Source: Streptomyces sp. STR69 (GTDB taxonomy: Bacteria; Actinomycetota; Actinomycetes; Streptomycetales; Streptomycetaceae). From it: 64,000 nucleotides of DNA. The position numbers were made by a program, and so were the translations under genes. Position 1 is the stretch's first letter. Every line of letters begins with the position of its first letter. The stretch is from assembly GCF_024519455.1 (NCBI RefSeq), contig NZ_JALJRY010000004.1, forward strand, positions 1 to 64,000, in the 5' to 3' direction. Below are positions 53,490-62,438 of the stretch, piece by piece. The notes beneath the pieces were generated by a model. The model did no database searches. It saw only the letters and a list, made by a program, of their open reading frames with translations, and was not told the DNA's origin.

Positions 53490-54974
53490 GTGTCGGCGGA
53501 GACAGTTCAGGGGCTGCGGCGGGATGCCGTCGGCCTGCGCGAGGTTCTCTTCCAGAGCGTCACGGCGATGGCGCCGGCCGCGGCGGTCGCCGCGTCGATC
53601 CCGTCGGGCGCGGCCTTCGCGGGCGGCAGTCTGCCGCTGTCGGTACTGATCGCGCTGGTGGCCTGCCTGTTCACCGCGTCCTGCGTGGCGGAGCTGGCCC
53701 GGGAGTTGCCCGCCGCCGGTTCGGTCGCCACGTACGCGGCACAGGGACTGCATCCGGCCGTCGGCTTCCTGGTCGGCTGGGGCTATGTCTTCGTGGAGGC
53801 ACTGGTGCCACCGCTGCTGCTCCTTCAACTCGGCTTCACCACGGCGGGCACCCTGCACCAGGAGTGGTCCTCGTATCCGGAGAGCCTGTGGTGGCCGTGG
53901 GCGCTCGCGGGCGCAGCGGTCATCGCGGCGGCGGGCTGGTTCGGAGTGCGCGCCTCCGCCCGCTTCGGCACGGTGCTCGGGGTCTTCGAGATCCTTGTCT
54001 TCCTGGTGTTCGCCGTGTGGCTGATCGGCAAGGCCGGCAGCGCCAACTCCCTGTCCGTGTTCGGCACTTCGCACACAGGTAAGGACTACTCGGGCCTCGG
54101 CGGGGTCTTCGCCGGCTCGGTCTACACGGTGCTCGCGTTCGCCGGGTTCGAGGCCGCGGCGCCGCTCGCCGAGGAGACCCGGGACCCGCGCCGGACGATG
54201 CACCGCGCGGTGCTCGGCGCGGCCCTCGGTATCGGCCTCTTCTACGTGCTGACGACCTACGCCATGACGGTGTACTTCGGCCCGGACCGCTTCGCCGAGT
54301 TCGGTGCCTCCGGCGCGGCGTCCTGGGAGGGGGTGGCACGCGCGTCGTTCGGGCTGTTCTGGGTCCTGGTGTTCCTGGCCGTGGTCAACTCGACGATCGC
54401 CAACGCCAACGCGTGCGCCACCGTCTCGACCCGCACCGCCTTCGCCCTGGCTCGCATCCGGGTACTCCCCCGCGTCCTCGCAACGCTGCACCCCCGCCAC
54501 CGCTCCCCCGTCGTCGGAATCGCCGTGCAGACCGTCGTCGCGGTGGGCGCCGTACTGGGCCTCGGCCTCGGCTACGACCCGGTGACCGCGTTCCTCCTGC
54601 TGGCCACGGTGATCGTCACGGTCGTCATCGCCGTCTACATCGTCGTGAACCTGGCCTGTGCGGGCTACTTCCTGCGCCGCAGACGCGAGTTGCTCAAGCC
54701 GCTACGACACCTGCTGGTGCCCCTCCTCGGGATCGCGGCATTCGTCCCGGCCCTGCTCACCGCGGCGGGTCTCCCGGTCTTCGACTTCGTCACCGAGTTG
54801 ACCACTCCCGTCTCCTACGCCGGACCGGTCGTCGGCGTCTGGATGGCGGCAGGCGTCGTAGTACTACTGGTCCTGCTACGGCGTCACCCCGAGCGAATAG
54901 CCGAGACCGCCCGTGTCCATCTCGACGAAACCGCCGCAGGCGGTCCTCCTCAGAACGGAGCAGTACAGCCATGA
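53490..54974 (+). CDS. APC-family amino acid / amine permease
   Basis: A 494-residue membrane transporter with about 12-13 helices. It starts with LREVLFQSVTAMAPAAAVAA, has GWGYVFVEALVPPLLLLQLG and the unwound-helix region FAGFEAAAPLAEETRDPRRT near residue 215, typical of the APC superfamily. GTG at 53490 has GGGGGGA upstream. The acetamidase/formamidase gene overlaps it by ATGA, so it likely imports an amide or amine substrate of that enzyme (inference from coupling). Confidence 0.88.
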   Translation: MSAETVQGLRRDAVGLREVLFQSVTAMAPAAAVAASIPSGAAFAGGSLPLSVLIALVACLFTASCVAELARELPAAGSVATYAAQGLHPAVGFLVGWGYVFVEALVPPLLLLQLGFTTAGTLHQEWSSYPESLWWPWALAGAAVIAAAGWFGVRASARFGTVLGVFEILVFLVFAVWLIGKAGSANSLSVFGTSHTGKDYSGLGGVFAGSVYTVLAFAGFEAAAPLAEETRDPRRTMHRAVLGAALGIGLFYVLTTYAMTVYFGPDRFAEFGASGAASWEGVARASFGLFWVLVFLAVVNSTIANANACATVSTRTAFALARIRVLPRVLATLHPRHRSPVVGIAVQTVVAVGAVLGLGLGYDPVTAFLLLATVIVTVVIAVYIVVNLACAGYFLRRRRELLKPLRHLLVPLLGIAAFVPALLTAAGLPVFDFVTELTTPVSYAGPVVGVWMAAGVVVLLVLLRRHPERIAETARVHLDETAAGGPPQNGAVQP

Positions 54975-55984
54975 ACGACCCCCGGATCCTGACGGTGCGG
55001 CCCGAACCGGGCGAGTACGCCTGGACGTTCGGCGGTGCGCCGCCCGTGGCGCGCATCGCGCCCGGCACGGTTCTCGACCTGTACACGGAGGACTGCTTCG
55101 CCGGGCGGGTACGGTCCGAGAAGGACCTGGTGTCCGAGGTGTGCGAGTTCCCGTTCCTCAACCCGCAGACCGGCCCCTTCCATGTGGAGGGCGCGGAGCC
55201 GGGTGACACCGTCGCCGTGCACTTCGTGTCGATCGAACCGGCCCGCGACTGGGCCGCCTCGACCACGGTCCCCCTCTTCGGCGCGCTCACGTCGACGCAC
55301 ACCACGGCGACACTGCAGCCGCCGCTTCCGGAGACCGTCTGGATCTGGCAGTTGGACCGCACCCGCCGTACGGCGTTGTTCCGCGCGCGGGACAGCGACA
55401 TCGAGATCGAGCTGCCTCTCGACCCGATGCACGGCACGGTGGGTGTGGCCCCCGCCAACCTGGAGGTGCGGTCGGCACTGGTGCCCGACGCGCACGGCGG
55501 GAACATGGACACACCCGAGATGCGGGCCGGAGTCACCTGCTATCTCGGGGTCAACGTCGAGGGCGCGCTCCTCAGTCTCGGCGACGGGCACGCCCGGCAG
55601 GGCGAGGGCGAGACCTGTGGTGTCGCAGTCGAGTGCGCGATGAACACCATGGTGATCGTGGAGCTGCTCAAGGGCGTCGCCACGCCCTGGCCGCGCATCG
55701 AGTCGGACACGCACATCATCTCGACGGGTTCGGCACGTCCGTTGGAGGACGCGTTCCGGATCTCGCAGCTCGACCTGGTGCGCTGGCTGGTGCGGGACTA
55801 CGGGTTCAGCGAACTGGACGCCTACCAATTCGCCACCCAGGCGGTCGAATCGCCGTTGGCCAACGTGTGCGACACCAACTACACCTGCGTCGCCAAGATC
55901 CGCAAAGAGTGGCTGCCCGCGCGCGAGACTCACCGAGGACTGCACGCGCGGTTGCGTGAGACCGCGGCGGCCCTCCGCCACTGA
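54971..55984 (+). CDS. Acetamidase/formamidase family hydrolase
   Basis: A 337-residue FmdA/AmdA-type amidohydrolase. Family blocks are TGPFHVEGAEPGDTVAVHF (about residue 75), DPMHGTVGVAP, the HGGNMDTPEMRAGVTCYLGV metal region near residue 180 and ALLSLGDGHARQGEGETCG. Such enzymes release ammonia from formamide or short amides. It overlaps the APC permease by ATGA, so uptake and hydrolysis are coupled. Exact amide unknown. Confidence 0.92.
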   Translation: MNDPRILTVRPEPGEYAWTFGGAPPVARIAPGTVLDLYTEDCFAGRVRSEKDLVSEVCEFPFLNPQTGPFHVEGAEPGDTVAVHFVSIEPARDWAASTTVPLFGALTSTHTTATLQPPLPETVWIWQLDRTRRTALFRARDSDIEIELPLDPMHGTVGVAPANLEVRSALVPDAHGGNMDTPEMRAGVTCYLGVNVEGALLSLGDGHARQGEGETCGVAVECAMNTMVIVELLKGVATPWPRIESDTHIISTGSARPLEDAFRISQLDLVRWLVRDYGFSELDAYQFATQAVESPLANVCDTNYTCVAKIRKEWLPARETHRGLHARLRETAAALRH

Positions 55985-56003
55985 ACCGAAAGGCAACGCC
56001 ACC

Positions 56004-56603
56004 ATGGAACGGGCAACACCGCTCCCGAGCAGGCGATGGCTCCTGAAGGGCGCCGCCCTCGCCGCCGTCCCCTACGCGTTACTCCCCGCCCCACAGGCCG
56101 ACGCGCAGCCGCAGGCCGTCGACTATCCGTCGGCCGAGTGGCAGCCGGCGACCTCCTCCAACTACACGGCGTCCAGCCGCCCCAGCACCTATCCCGTCGA
56201 CTACGTGGTCATTCACGTCACCCAGGAGACGTACTCCTCGACGTTGTCCATCTTCCAGAATCCGAAGAAGAAGGTGTCCGCGCACTACCTCGTACGGTCG
56301 ACCGACGGGCATGTGGCGCAGTGCGTGCGGGAGGCCAACATCGCCTGGCACGCGGGGAACTGGGACTACAACACCCGCAGCATCGGTATCGAGCACGAGG
56401 GCTGGGTGGACCAGCCCGCGTACTTCACCGACGCGCTCTACGAGCAGTCGGCCAGACTGACGGCGGCGATCTGCGCGAAGTACGGGCTCCCCAGGGACCG
56501 GTCCCACATCATCGGGCACTACGAGGTGCCGGGCACCGACCACACCGATCCGGGGCCGAACTGGGACTGGACCCGCTATATGAGGCTGGTCGGTTCCGTC
56601 TGA
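56004..56603 (+). CDS. Secreted N-acetylmuramoyl-L-alanine amidase
   Basis: A 199-residue exported Amidase_2/PGRP-fold enzyme. The N-terminus SRRWLLKGAALAAVPYALL has the twin-Arg pattern of a Tat signal. Zinc ligands are seen as VVIHVTQE (about residue 72), and HYEVPGTDHTDPGP near residue 176, with GIEHEG for the catalytic Glu region. It cleaves the lactyl-Ala bond of peptidoglycan. It lies 19 nt after the acetamidase gene and may be expressed from its own promoter. Confidence 0.92.
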   Translation: MERATPLPSRRWLLKGAALAAVPYALLPAPQADAQPQAVDYPSAEWQPATSSNYTASSRPSTYPVDYVVIHVTQETYSSTLSIFQNPKKKVSAHYLVRSTDGHVAQCVREANIAWHAGNWDYNTRSIGIEHEGWVDQPAYFTDALYEQSARLTAAICAKYGLPRDRSHIIGHYEVPGTDHTDPGPNWDWTRYMRLVGSV

Positions 56604-56738
56604 TCCGACCCGGGCCGGGGCCCGATCCGCGCCTGCTCCACGCCTGATCCGACCGGGATGTGCCGCGTTCGGACCGGCCCGGTCGAAACGGTTGTCCGTA
56701 CCCTTCCCCGGAGTGACGATGTCCGCAGGCGTTTCCCC

Positions 56739-56804
56739 GCCGTATCGCGGGCGTGTCACCGCTGTATCGCGGTACTCGCGACGCTGTATCGCCTTCCTGG
56801 GAGG
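56739..56804 (+). promoter_or_regulatory. Three 22-bp tandem repeats before the GAF-domain regulator
   Basis: GTATCGC occurs at 56742-56748, 56764-56770 and 56786-56792, exactly 22 bp apart, inside a shared pattern CGC[CT]GTATCGC. The spacing equals two helical turns, so the copies face the same side of the helix, as in cooperative operator arrays. The third copy ends just before the GGGAGG ribosome site of the regulator gene, suggesting autorepression. Confidence 0.6.
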
Positions 56805-56809
56805 CCGAG

Positions 56810-58087
56810 TTGACCGATCCATGGGTGGCCCTGGAGCCGGGGGCCGACCCTGCCGAGCGGGTGCGGGTGCTTCGCCGGGCGCACGAGACGTTCGCCGTGG
56901 CGGGCACGGTACCGCCGCCGGTGCGCTCGGTGGTGGCGGATTCCTGGCGGCGTTCGGCACGTGCCGGTGTCGGTCCCGAAGGCACGGCGAACGTCGAACT
57001 CACGGACGGCGACCTGGGCGTCTATCGCGCGCAGCATCCGCTGGCGCGGGTGATGCCGCTGATCCGGGAGCTGATGGGCACGTTCGCCGCGGACGGCGAG
57101 CACCTGCTCGCGGTGTGCGACGCGCAGGGCAGGCTGTTGTGGGTCGAGGGGCATCCGGCGACCCGGCGGAAGGCAGACCGGATGAACTTCGTGCCGGGTG
57201 CGCGCTGGTCGGAGAGCGCGGTCGGAACGAACGCGCCGGGTACGGCGGTCGCCGTGGACCGGCCGGTGCAGGTGTTCGCGGCCGAGCACTTCATCCGGCG
57301 GGTCCAGCCGTGGACGTGCGCGGCGGCTCCGGTGCACGATCCGCGCACCGGGCGGGTCCTCGGAGCCGTGGACATCACCGGCGGGAACGGGCTGGCGCAT
57401 CCGCACAGCCTGGGCTTCGTGCAGGCGGTGGCGCGTGCCGCCGAGTCCCAGTTGGCGCTGCTCGCCCCGGAGCAGACGTCGGTCGACGGACCCGAGCTGT
57501 CCGCACTCGGCCGGGACGAGGCCCAACTGTGCTTCGGCGGACGCAAGATGAGGCTGAGCCGTCGGCACAGCGAGATCCTGGTGCTGCTGGCCCGGCATCC
57601 CGAGGGGCTGACCGGCGACGAGCTGCTGTGCGCGCTCTACGAGGACGAGTCGGTGCCGCCGGTGACGCTGCGGGCCGAACTGGCGCGGCTGCGCAGGCTG
57701 TTGGGCCCCGGTCTGCTCGCCTCGCGTCCTTACCGGCTCACGCTGCCGGTCGAGTCCGATGTGGCGATCGTCGAACGGCGACTGGAAGGAGGTGCGGTCA
57801 CGGGGGCCGCGACGGCGTACACGGGTCCGTTGCTGCCGGGTTCGCAGGCCCCGGCGGTGGTACGGCTCAGGGCCCGCCTGGCGGACGGCGTCCGTACGGC
57901 GTTGATCGCCCGCCGTGACCCCGACCTGCTGGCCGACTGGGCGCACGCGCCCTGGGGCGAGGACGACCTCGACGTCTGGCGGGCGCTCGCGGCGATACGT
58001 CCGACGGCACCGGTGCGCTCCCGGCTCGCCGCCCTGGAGTCGGAGTTGGCGGCACCGGGTCCTTGGTCCCGGGGGACGGGCCGCTGA
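56810..58087 (+). CDS. GAF-domain transcriptional regulator with winged-helix C-terminus
   Basis: A 425-residue regulator. The N-terminal part resembles AcoR-like GAF sensors: PVRSVVADSWRRSARAGVGP, then MNFVPGARWSESAVGTNAPG and WTCAAAPVHDPRTGRVLGAVD. The C-terminal helix-turn-helix domain is of the winged type (LSRRHSEILVLLARHPEG, TLRAELARLRRLLG), and no sigma54 AAA+ domain is present, fitting actinobacteria that lack sigma54. TTG at 56810 is the likely start (GGGAGG at the right distance). It is followed by the aldehyde dehydrogenase gene, its likely target. Confidence 0.85.
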   Translation: MTDPWVALEPGADPAERVRVLRRAHETFAVAGTVPPPVRSVVADSWRRSARAGVGPEGTANVELTDGDLGVYRAQHPLARVMPLIRELMGTFAADGEHLLAVCDAQGRLLWVEGHPATRRKADRMNFVPGARWSESAVGTNAPGTAVAVDRPVQVFAAEHFIRRVQPWTCAAAPVHDPRTGRVLGAVDITGGNGLAHPHSLGFVQAVARAAESQLALLAPEQTSVDGPELSALGRDEAQLCFGGRKMRLSRRHSEILVLLARHPEGLTGDELLCALYEDESVPPVTLRAELARLRRLLGPGLLASRPYRLTLPVESDVAIVERRLEGGAVTGAATAYTGPLLPGSQAPAVVRLRARLADGVRTALIARRDPDLLADWAHAPWGEDDLDVWRALAAIRPTAPVRSRLAALESELAAPGPWSRGTGR

Positions 58088-58121
58088 CGTGACTCGGCTG
58101 ACGTACCTCACGGGAGGCACC

Positions 58122-58139
58122 GCAACGTACATGCAACGT
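58122..58139 (+). promoter_or_regulatory. Direct repeat before the aldehyde dehydrogenase gene
   Basis: GCAACGT occurs at 58122-58128 and 58133-58139, exactly 11 bp apart, one helical turn. It lies about 70 bp upstream of the exaC start and is a candidate activator site for the GAF-domain regulator. Confidence 0.45.
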
Positions 58140-58207
58140 CCCGCTCCCTAGCCTCGCGCCGAGAGCTGCCCAACGGCGGGCAGCGCTGCTCCGGGAGGCA
58201 CATCAGC

Positions 58208-59731
58208 ATGACCCGTTACGCGGCACCCGGCACCGAGGGCGCGATCGTCTCCTACCAGTCGCGCTACGACCACTTCATCGGCGGCGAGTACGTGCCGCCG
58301 GCTCGCGGGCAGTACTTCGAGAACCCGTCCCCGGTGAACGGGCAGCCGTTCACGGAGATCGCGCGTGGCACCGCGGAGGACGTGGAGCGGGCGTTGGACG
58401 CGGCGCACGCCGCCGCGCCGGGCTGGGGGCGCTCCTCGGTGACCGAGCGTTCCGACATCCTGCTCAAGATCGCCGACCGGATGGAAGCGAACCTGGAGCC
58501 CCTCGCGGTCGCGGAGAGCTGGGAGAACGGCAAGCCGATCCGCGAGACCCTCGCCGCCGACATCCCGCTGGCCATCGATCACTTCCGCTACTTCGCGGGG
58601 GCGATCCGGGCGCAGGAGGGTTCGCTGGGTGAGGTCGACGACGACACGGTGGCGTACCACTTCCACGAGCCGCTCGGGGTCGTGGCGCAGATCATCCCGT
58701 GGAACTTCCCCATCCTGATGGCGACTTGGAAGCTTGCCCCGGCCCTCGCGGCGGGCAACGCGGTCGTCATCAAGCCGGCCGAGCAGACCCCGGCATCCAT
58801 CCACTACTGGATGAGCCTGATCGCGGACCTGTTGCCGCCGGGTGTGGTGAACATCGTCAACGGCTTCGGAGTCGAGGCGGGCAAGCCGCTCGCGTCCAGC
58901 CCGCGCGTGGCGAAGGTCGCCTTCACCGGTGAGACCACCACGGGGCGGTTGATCATGCAGTACGCCTCCGAGAACATCAAGCCGGTCACGCTGGAACTGG
59001 GCGGCAAGTCGCCGAACATCTTCTTCGACGACGTGTCGTCGGCGAACGACGACTTCCTGGACAAGGCGCTCGAAGGCTTCACGATGTTCGCGCTCAACCA
59101 GGGCGAGGTGTGCACCTGCCCGTCCCGGGCGCTGATCCAGCGCGGCCACTACTCCGACTTCCTCCAGGCGGCCATCGCCCGCACGGAGTTGATCAAGCCG
59201 GGGCACCCGCTCGACACCGACACGATGATCGGCGCCCAGGCCTCCAACGACCAGCTGGAGAAGATCCTCTCCTACCTGGACATCGGTCGGCAGGAGGGTG
59301 CGAAGATCCTCACGGGTGGTGAACGTCTCGACTACGACGGCGAGTTGAAGGGCGGCTACTACGTCCAGCCGACGATCTTCGAGGGGGACAACCGGATGCG
59401 GATCTTCCAGGAGGAGATCTTCGGGCCGGTGGTCTCGGTGACGTCGTTCGACGACTTCGACGACGCGATCAAGGTCGCGAACGACACGCTGTACGGTCTC
59501 GGCGCCGGTGTGTGGACCCGGGACATCAACACGGCGTACCGCGCGGGCCGGGCGATCCAGGCGGGCCGGGTGTGGACGAACTGCTACCACGCGTACCCCG
59601 CGCACGCGGCGTTCGGCGGCTACAAGCAGTCCGGTATCGGCCGTGAGAACCACAAGATGATGCTGGAGCACTACCAGCAGACGAAGAACCTGCTGGTGAG
59701 CTACTCGCCGAAGAAGCTCGGCTTCTTCTAG
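58208..59731 (+). CDS. exaC: NAD-dependent aldehyde dehydrogenase (acetaldehyde type)
   Basis: A 507-residue ALDH of the ExaC/acetaldehyde-dehydrogenase-II type. Signature residues: [17 protein letters not shown] near residue 170, ELGGKSPN with the base Glu near 262, and the nucleophile in [11 protein letters not shown] near 301; the second Cys is the likely catalytic one. It oxidises acetaldehyde to acetate in ethanol and related catabolism. The GAF regulator upstream is probably its activator. A good terminator follows at 59751-59788. Confidence 0.94.
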   Translation: MTRYAAPGTEGAIVSYQSRYDHFIGGEYVPPARGQYFENPSPVNGQPFTEIARGTAEDVERALDAAHAAAPGWGRSSVTERSDILLKIADRMEANLEPLAVAESWENGKPIRETLAADIPLAIDHFRYFAGAIRAQEGSLGEVDDDTVAYHFHEPLGVVAQIIPWNFPILMATWKLAPALAAGNAVVIKPAEQTPASIHYWMSLIADLLPPGVVNIVNGFGVEAGKPLASSPRVAKVAFTGETTTGRLIMQYASENIKPVTLELGGKSPNIFFDDVSSANDDFLDKALEGFTMFALNQGEVCTCPSRALIQRGHYSDFLQAAIARTELIKPGHPLDTDTMIGAQASNDQLEKILSYLDIGRQEGAKILTGGERLDYDGELKGGYYVQPTIFEGDNRMRIFQEEIFGPVVSVTSFDDFDDAIKVANDTLYGLGAGVWTRDINTAYRAGRAIQAGRVWTNCYHAYPAHAAFGGYKQSGIGRENHKMMLEHYQQTKNLLVSYSPKKLGFF

Positions 59732-59750
59732 GCCCACAAGCTCGGACAAA

Positions 59751-59788
59751 AGGGTGCCTGAACTGGGAGAACTCCCGTCAGGCACCCT
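59751..59788 (+). terminator. Hairpin terminator after exaC
   Basis: Perfect 11-nt arms AGGGTGCCTGA (59751-59761) and TCAGGCACCCT (59778-59788), with a second inner GGGAG/CTCCC pairing, starting 20 nt after the stop codon. Confidence 0.8.
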
Positions 59789-60013
59789 TCGTCACAGCCG
59801 CTCACGCAGCGCTGTCGCCGAGCCGGTTCCGGCCGGTCGGCAGGGGAGCCCGGACTCGGGAGTGAACCGCTCGCGGCCGGCGTAAGGCACGGGGTCCCGG
59901 CATCGCCGCAGGTGACAGTGGTAACGGTGCTCATTGCAGTCTTTGGTGAAACCCTCCGGGGCGCGGTTGACTTGCTCTCCGCCGACGCAGAACCGCGACT
60001 CCTGGGAGTTCCC

Positions 60014-61045
60014 GTGTCCGACCATCACGACCACGAGCACGGCGGCCACGACCACGAGAGCGGTGGCGGTCATTCCGGTCACTCCCACGGGGTGTCCGCG
60101 GACGCCGACCGGCGCTGGCTGACGATCGCCCTGGTGCTGATCAGTGTGTTCATGCTCGCCGAGGTCGTGGTCGGGGTGGCGGCCAACTCGCTGGCGCTGA
60201 TCTCGGACGCCGCGCACATGCTCACCGACGTCGCGTCCATCGTGCTGGCACTGGTCGCGATGCGACTGGCGGCCCGCCCGGCGAAGGGGCAGTTCACCTA
60301 CGGTCTCAAGCGCGTGGAGATCCTGTCCGCGCAGGCCAACGGCCTGACCCTGCTGCTCCTTTCGGTGTGGCTGGCCTACGAGGCGGTGAGTCGCCTCGTC
60401 TCCCCGCCGGAGGTCACCGGCGGCCTGGTCCTGGTCACCGCCCTGGTCGGAGTGGTGGTCAACCTGGTGGCCACCTGGTGCATCTCAAGGGCCAACCGCA
60501 CCTCCTTGAACGTCGAGGGCACCTACCAGCACATCCTCACCGACCTGTTCGGCTTCATCGCGACCGCCGTCGCCGGAGCCGTCGTCCTCACCACCGGCTT
60601 CGCCCGCGCGGACGCGATCGCCTCCCTGCTCGTGGTGGTCCTGATGCTCAAGGCCGGCTACGGCCTGGTCCGCGACTCCGGACGGATCTTCCTCGAAGCC
60701 GCGCCCGCCGGGATCGACCCCGACGCCGTCGGCGACCGCCTGGCCGCGCAGGACACCGTGGTCGAGGTTCACGACCTGCACGTCTGGACGATCACCTCCG
60801 GCCAGAGCGCCCTGTCCGCCCACGTCCTGGTCGAGCCGGGCGGCGACTGCCACGCCGTGCGCCGCGGCCTGCAGAAGATGCTCCTGGAGGACTACCGCAT
60901 CAGCCATGCCACGCTGCAGGTCGACCACCTGGGCGAGGACACACCGGACCTGCTGCAGATCACCAGCGCCACCGGCGACGACCGGGACGCGCACTGCGAC
61001 GACGCCCACGGTCCCGTCCACCGACCCGGCCCGCACGACCACTGA
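60014..61045 (+). CDS. His-rich cation diffusion facilitator (Zn/Cd/Co efflux)
   Basis: A 343-residue CDF transporter of the CzcD/ZitB group with six membrane helices. The N-terminal 25 residues are packed with His (HHDHEHGGHDHE) and the C-terminus with DAHCDDAHGPVH, both metal-loading tails. The transmembrane zinc site is seen in LISDAAHMLTDVAS (about residue 62) and HILTDLFG (about 175). GTG at 60014 has GGGAG five bases upstream; the longer frame to 59912 is not needed. It exports zinc, cadmium or cobalt. A CmtR-like repressor gene follows. Confidence 0.9.
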   Translation: MSDHHDHEHGGHDHESGGGHSGHSHGVSADADRRWLTIALVLISVFMLAEVVVGVAANSLALISDAAHMLTDVASIVLALVAMRLAARPAKGQFTYGLKRVEILSAQANGLTLLLLSVWLAYEAVSRLVSPPEVTGGLVLVTALVGVVVNLVATWCISRANRTSLNVEGTYQHILTDLFGFIATAVAGAVVLTTGFARADAIASLLVVVLMLKAGYGLVRDSGRIFLEAAPAGIDPDAVGDRLAAQDTVVEVHDLHVWTITSGQSALSAHVLVEPGGDCHAVRRGLQKMLLEDYRISHATLQVDHLGEDTPDLLQITSATGDDRDAHCDDAHGPVHRPGPHDH

Positions 61046-61076
61046 CCGGCCGACCGCCCGCCCGCCCGCCCGCCAG

Positions 61077-61108
61077 TACAGGATTTCCTGAATTCAGGAT
61101 CTCCTGTA
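61077..61108. promoter_or_regulatory. 32-bp perfect-symmetry operator of the CmtR-like repressor
   Basis: The outer arms TACAGGA (61077-61083) and TCCTGTA (61102-61108) and the inner palindrome TCCTGAATTCAGGA (61086-61099) share one centre. The ATG of the repressor is only 11 bp beyond it, so transcription probably begins next to or within the palindrome and the message may be leaderless. Binding here would block the repressor-efflux operon. Confidence 0.75.
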
Positions 61109-61118
61109 CCGTCGCCGT

Positions 61119-61454
61119 ATGCTGAGTCTCGCCCCCGAGGTCGAGGTGCTGGCCCGCTTCGGCCGTGCCCTCGCCGACCCGATCCGCTGCCGTCTGCTGC
61201 TCGCCCTGCGCGAGGCCCCGGCCCATCCCTCCGATCTGGCGGAGGAGTTGGGCATCTCCCGGACCCGGCTCTCCAACCATCTGGCGTGTCTGCGCGACTG
61301 CGGTCTCGTCGTCGCCGTGCCGGTCGGCCGCCGTACCCGCTACGAGCTCGCCGATCCCCGCCTCGGTCACGCGCTGCAGGACCTGCGGACCGCGGTGTTG
61401 GCGGTGGAGAGCGACCGCACCTGCCCGGACGCCGCCGCCAAGGGCTGCTGCTGA
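61119..61454 (+). CDS. cmtR: CmtR-like ArsR/SmtB metal-sensing repressor
   Basis: A 111-residue winged-helix repressor. The recognition helix is ISRTRLSNHLACLRDCGLVV (about residues 47-66), and the two Cys in ACLRDC plus a third in DRTCPD near residue 103 match the alpha4/C-terminal cadmium/lead site of mycobacterial CmtR. It ends in KGCC. When cadmium or lead binds it should leave the palindrome at 61077-61108 and allow expression. The next gene starts inside its stop (TGATG), so repressor and efflux pump are one operon. Confidence 0.87.
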   Translation: MLSLAPEVEVLARFGRALADPIRCRLLLALREAPAHPSDLAEELGISRTRLSNHLACLRDCGLVVAVPVGRRTRYELADPRLGHALQDLRTAVLAVESDRTCPDAAAKGCC

Positions 61455-62170
61455 TGAGCGCCGGGACGCCCCTGGCCCCGCCGGGCCCGTCCCCTGTCCG
61501 CCGCGACCAACTGGCCCGCCGCATAAGGCTGTTGGTGGGCGCGACCATCGCTTACAACGTCGTCGAGGCGGTCATCGCCCTGGCCGCCGGGACCGCCGCG
61601 TCGTCCAGCGCGCTCATCGGCTTCGGCCTCGATTCCGTGGTCGAGGTGTCCTCGGCGGCGGCGGTCGCCTGGCAGTTCTCCGCGGCCGATCACGGGGTGC
61701 GCGAGGCCCGGGAGGCGCGGGCGCTGCGGATCATCGCCCTCTCGTTCTTCGCCCTGGCGCTCTATGTGGCCGTGGATTCCGTACGTGCCTTCGTCGGGGC
61801 CGGTGAGGCGGACCGTTCGTTCGTCGGTATCGCCCTCGCCGCCGTGTCGCTCGCGGTGATGCCGTTCCTGTCCGCCGCCCAGCGCCGGGCCGGGCGCGAA
61901 CTCGGGTCGGCATCGGCCGTCGCCGACTCCAAGCAGACCCTGTTGTGCACCTACCTGTCGGCGGTGCTGCTGACCGGCCTGGTCGCCAACGCCGTACTGG
62001 GCTGGTCCTGGGCCGACCCGGCAGCCGCCCTGGTGATCGCGGCCGTCGCGGTCAAGGAGGGCCGCGACGCCTGGCAGGGCAAGGGATGTTGCGCTCCGAC
62101 TTCGGCCGCCGTACTGCCCGTTGAGGCCGCGGACGACCTGTGCGGCTGTCGCCCCGGCTGCGGCTGCTGA
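61454..62170 (+). CDS. Cys-tailed CDF-like metal transporter
   Basis: A 238-residue membrane protein of the cation-efflux family with about six helices. Metal-type motifs are IGFGLDSVVEVSSAAAVAW near residue 55 and the second Asp site in SAVADSKQTLLCTYLSAV near residue 155. The last 30 residues are Cys-rich (KGCCAPT, then CGCRPGCGC), a clear metal-binding tail. It likely exports the metal sensed by the upstream CmtR-like repressor, to which it is coupled by TGATG. It lacks the cytoplasmic C-terminal CDF domain. Confidence 0.85.
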   Translation: MSAGTPLAPPGPSPVRRDQLARRIRLLVGATIAYNVVEAVIALAAGTAASSSALIGFGLDSVVEVSSAAAVAWQFSAADHGVREAREARALRIIALSFFALALYVAVDSVRAFVGAGEADRSFVGIALAAVSLAVMPFLSAAQRRAGRELGSASAVADSKQTLLCTYLSAVLLTGLVANAVLGWSWADPAAALVIAAVAVKEGRDAWQGKGCCAPTSAAVLPVEAADDLCGCRPGCGC

Positions 62171-62438
62171 CGGTGGTCCTTGCCAACGTCGCCGAGGCGG
62201 AGACCGTGGCCCAGAGCCGCGGGAAGGCGCAGGCAGGCACCTTGCGCAGGGCCCGGCGGCAGATCACCGCCCGGCGGCTCGTGGGCGGGGAGTCCGGCAC
62301 GGTCGAGGGGTCGTACGTCGAAGAAGGCGTTGCCGCCGCAGAGTTGAGGCGCGACGGGCGGCGGTACCGGGTTCTCGCCGACTACCTCGCCTGCTCCGTC
62401 TGCCTCGTCGTACGGATCACGATGGCATCCTGGCCCGC

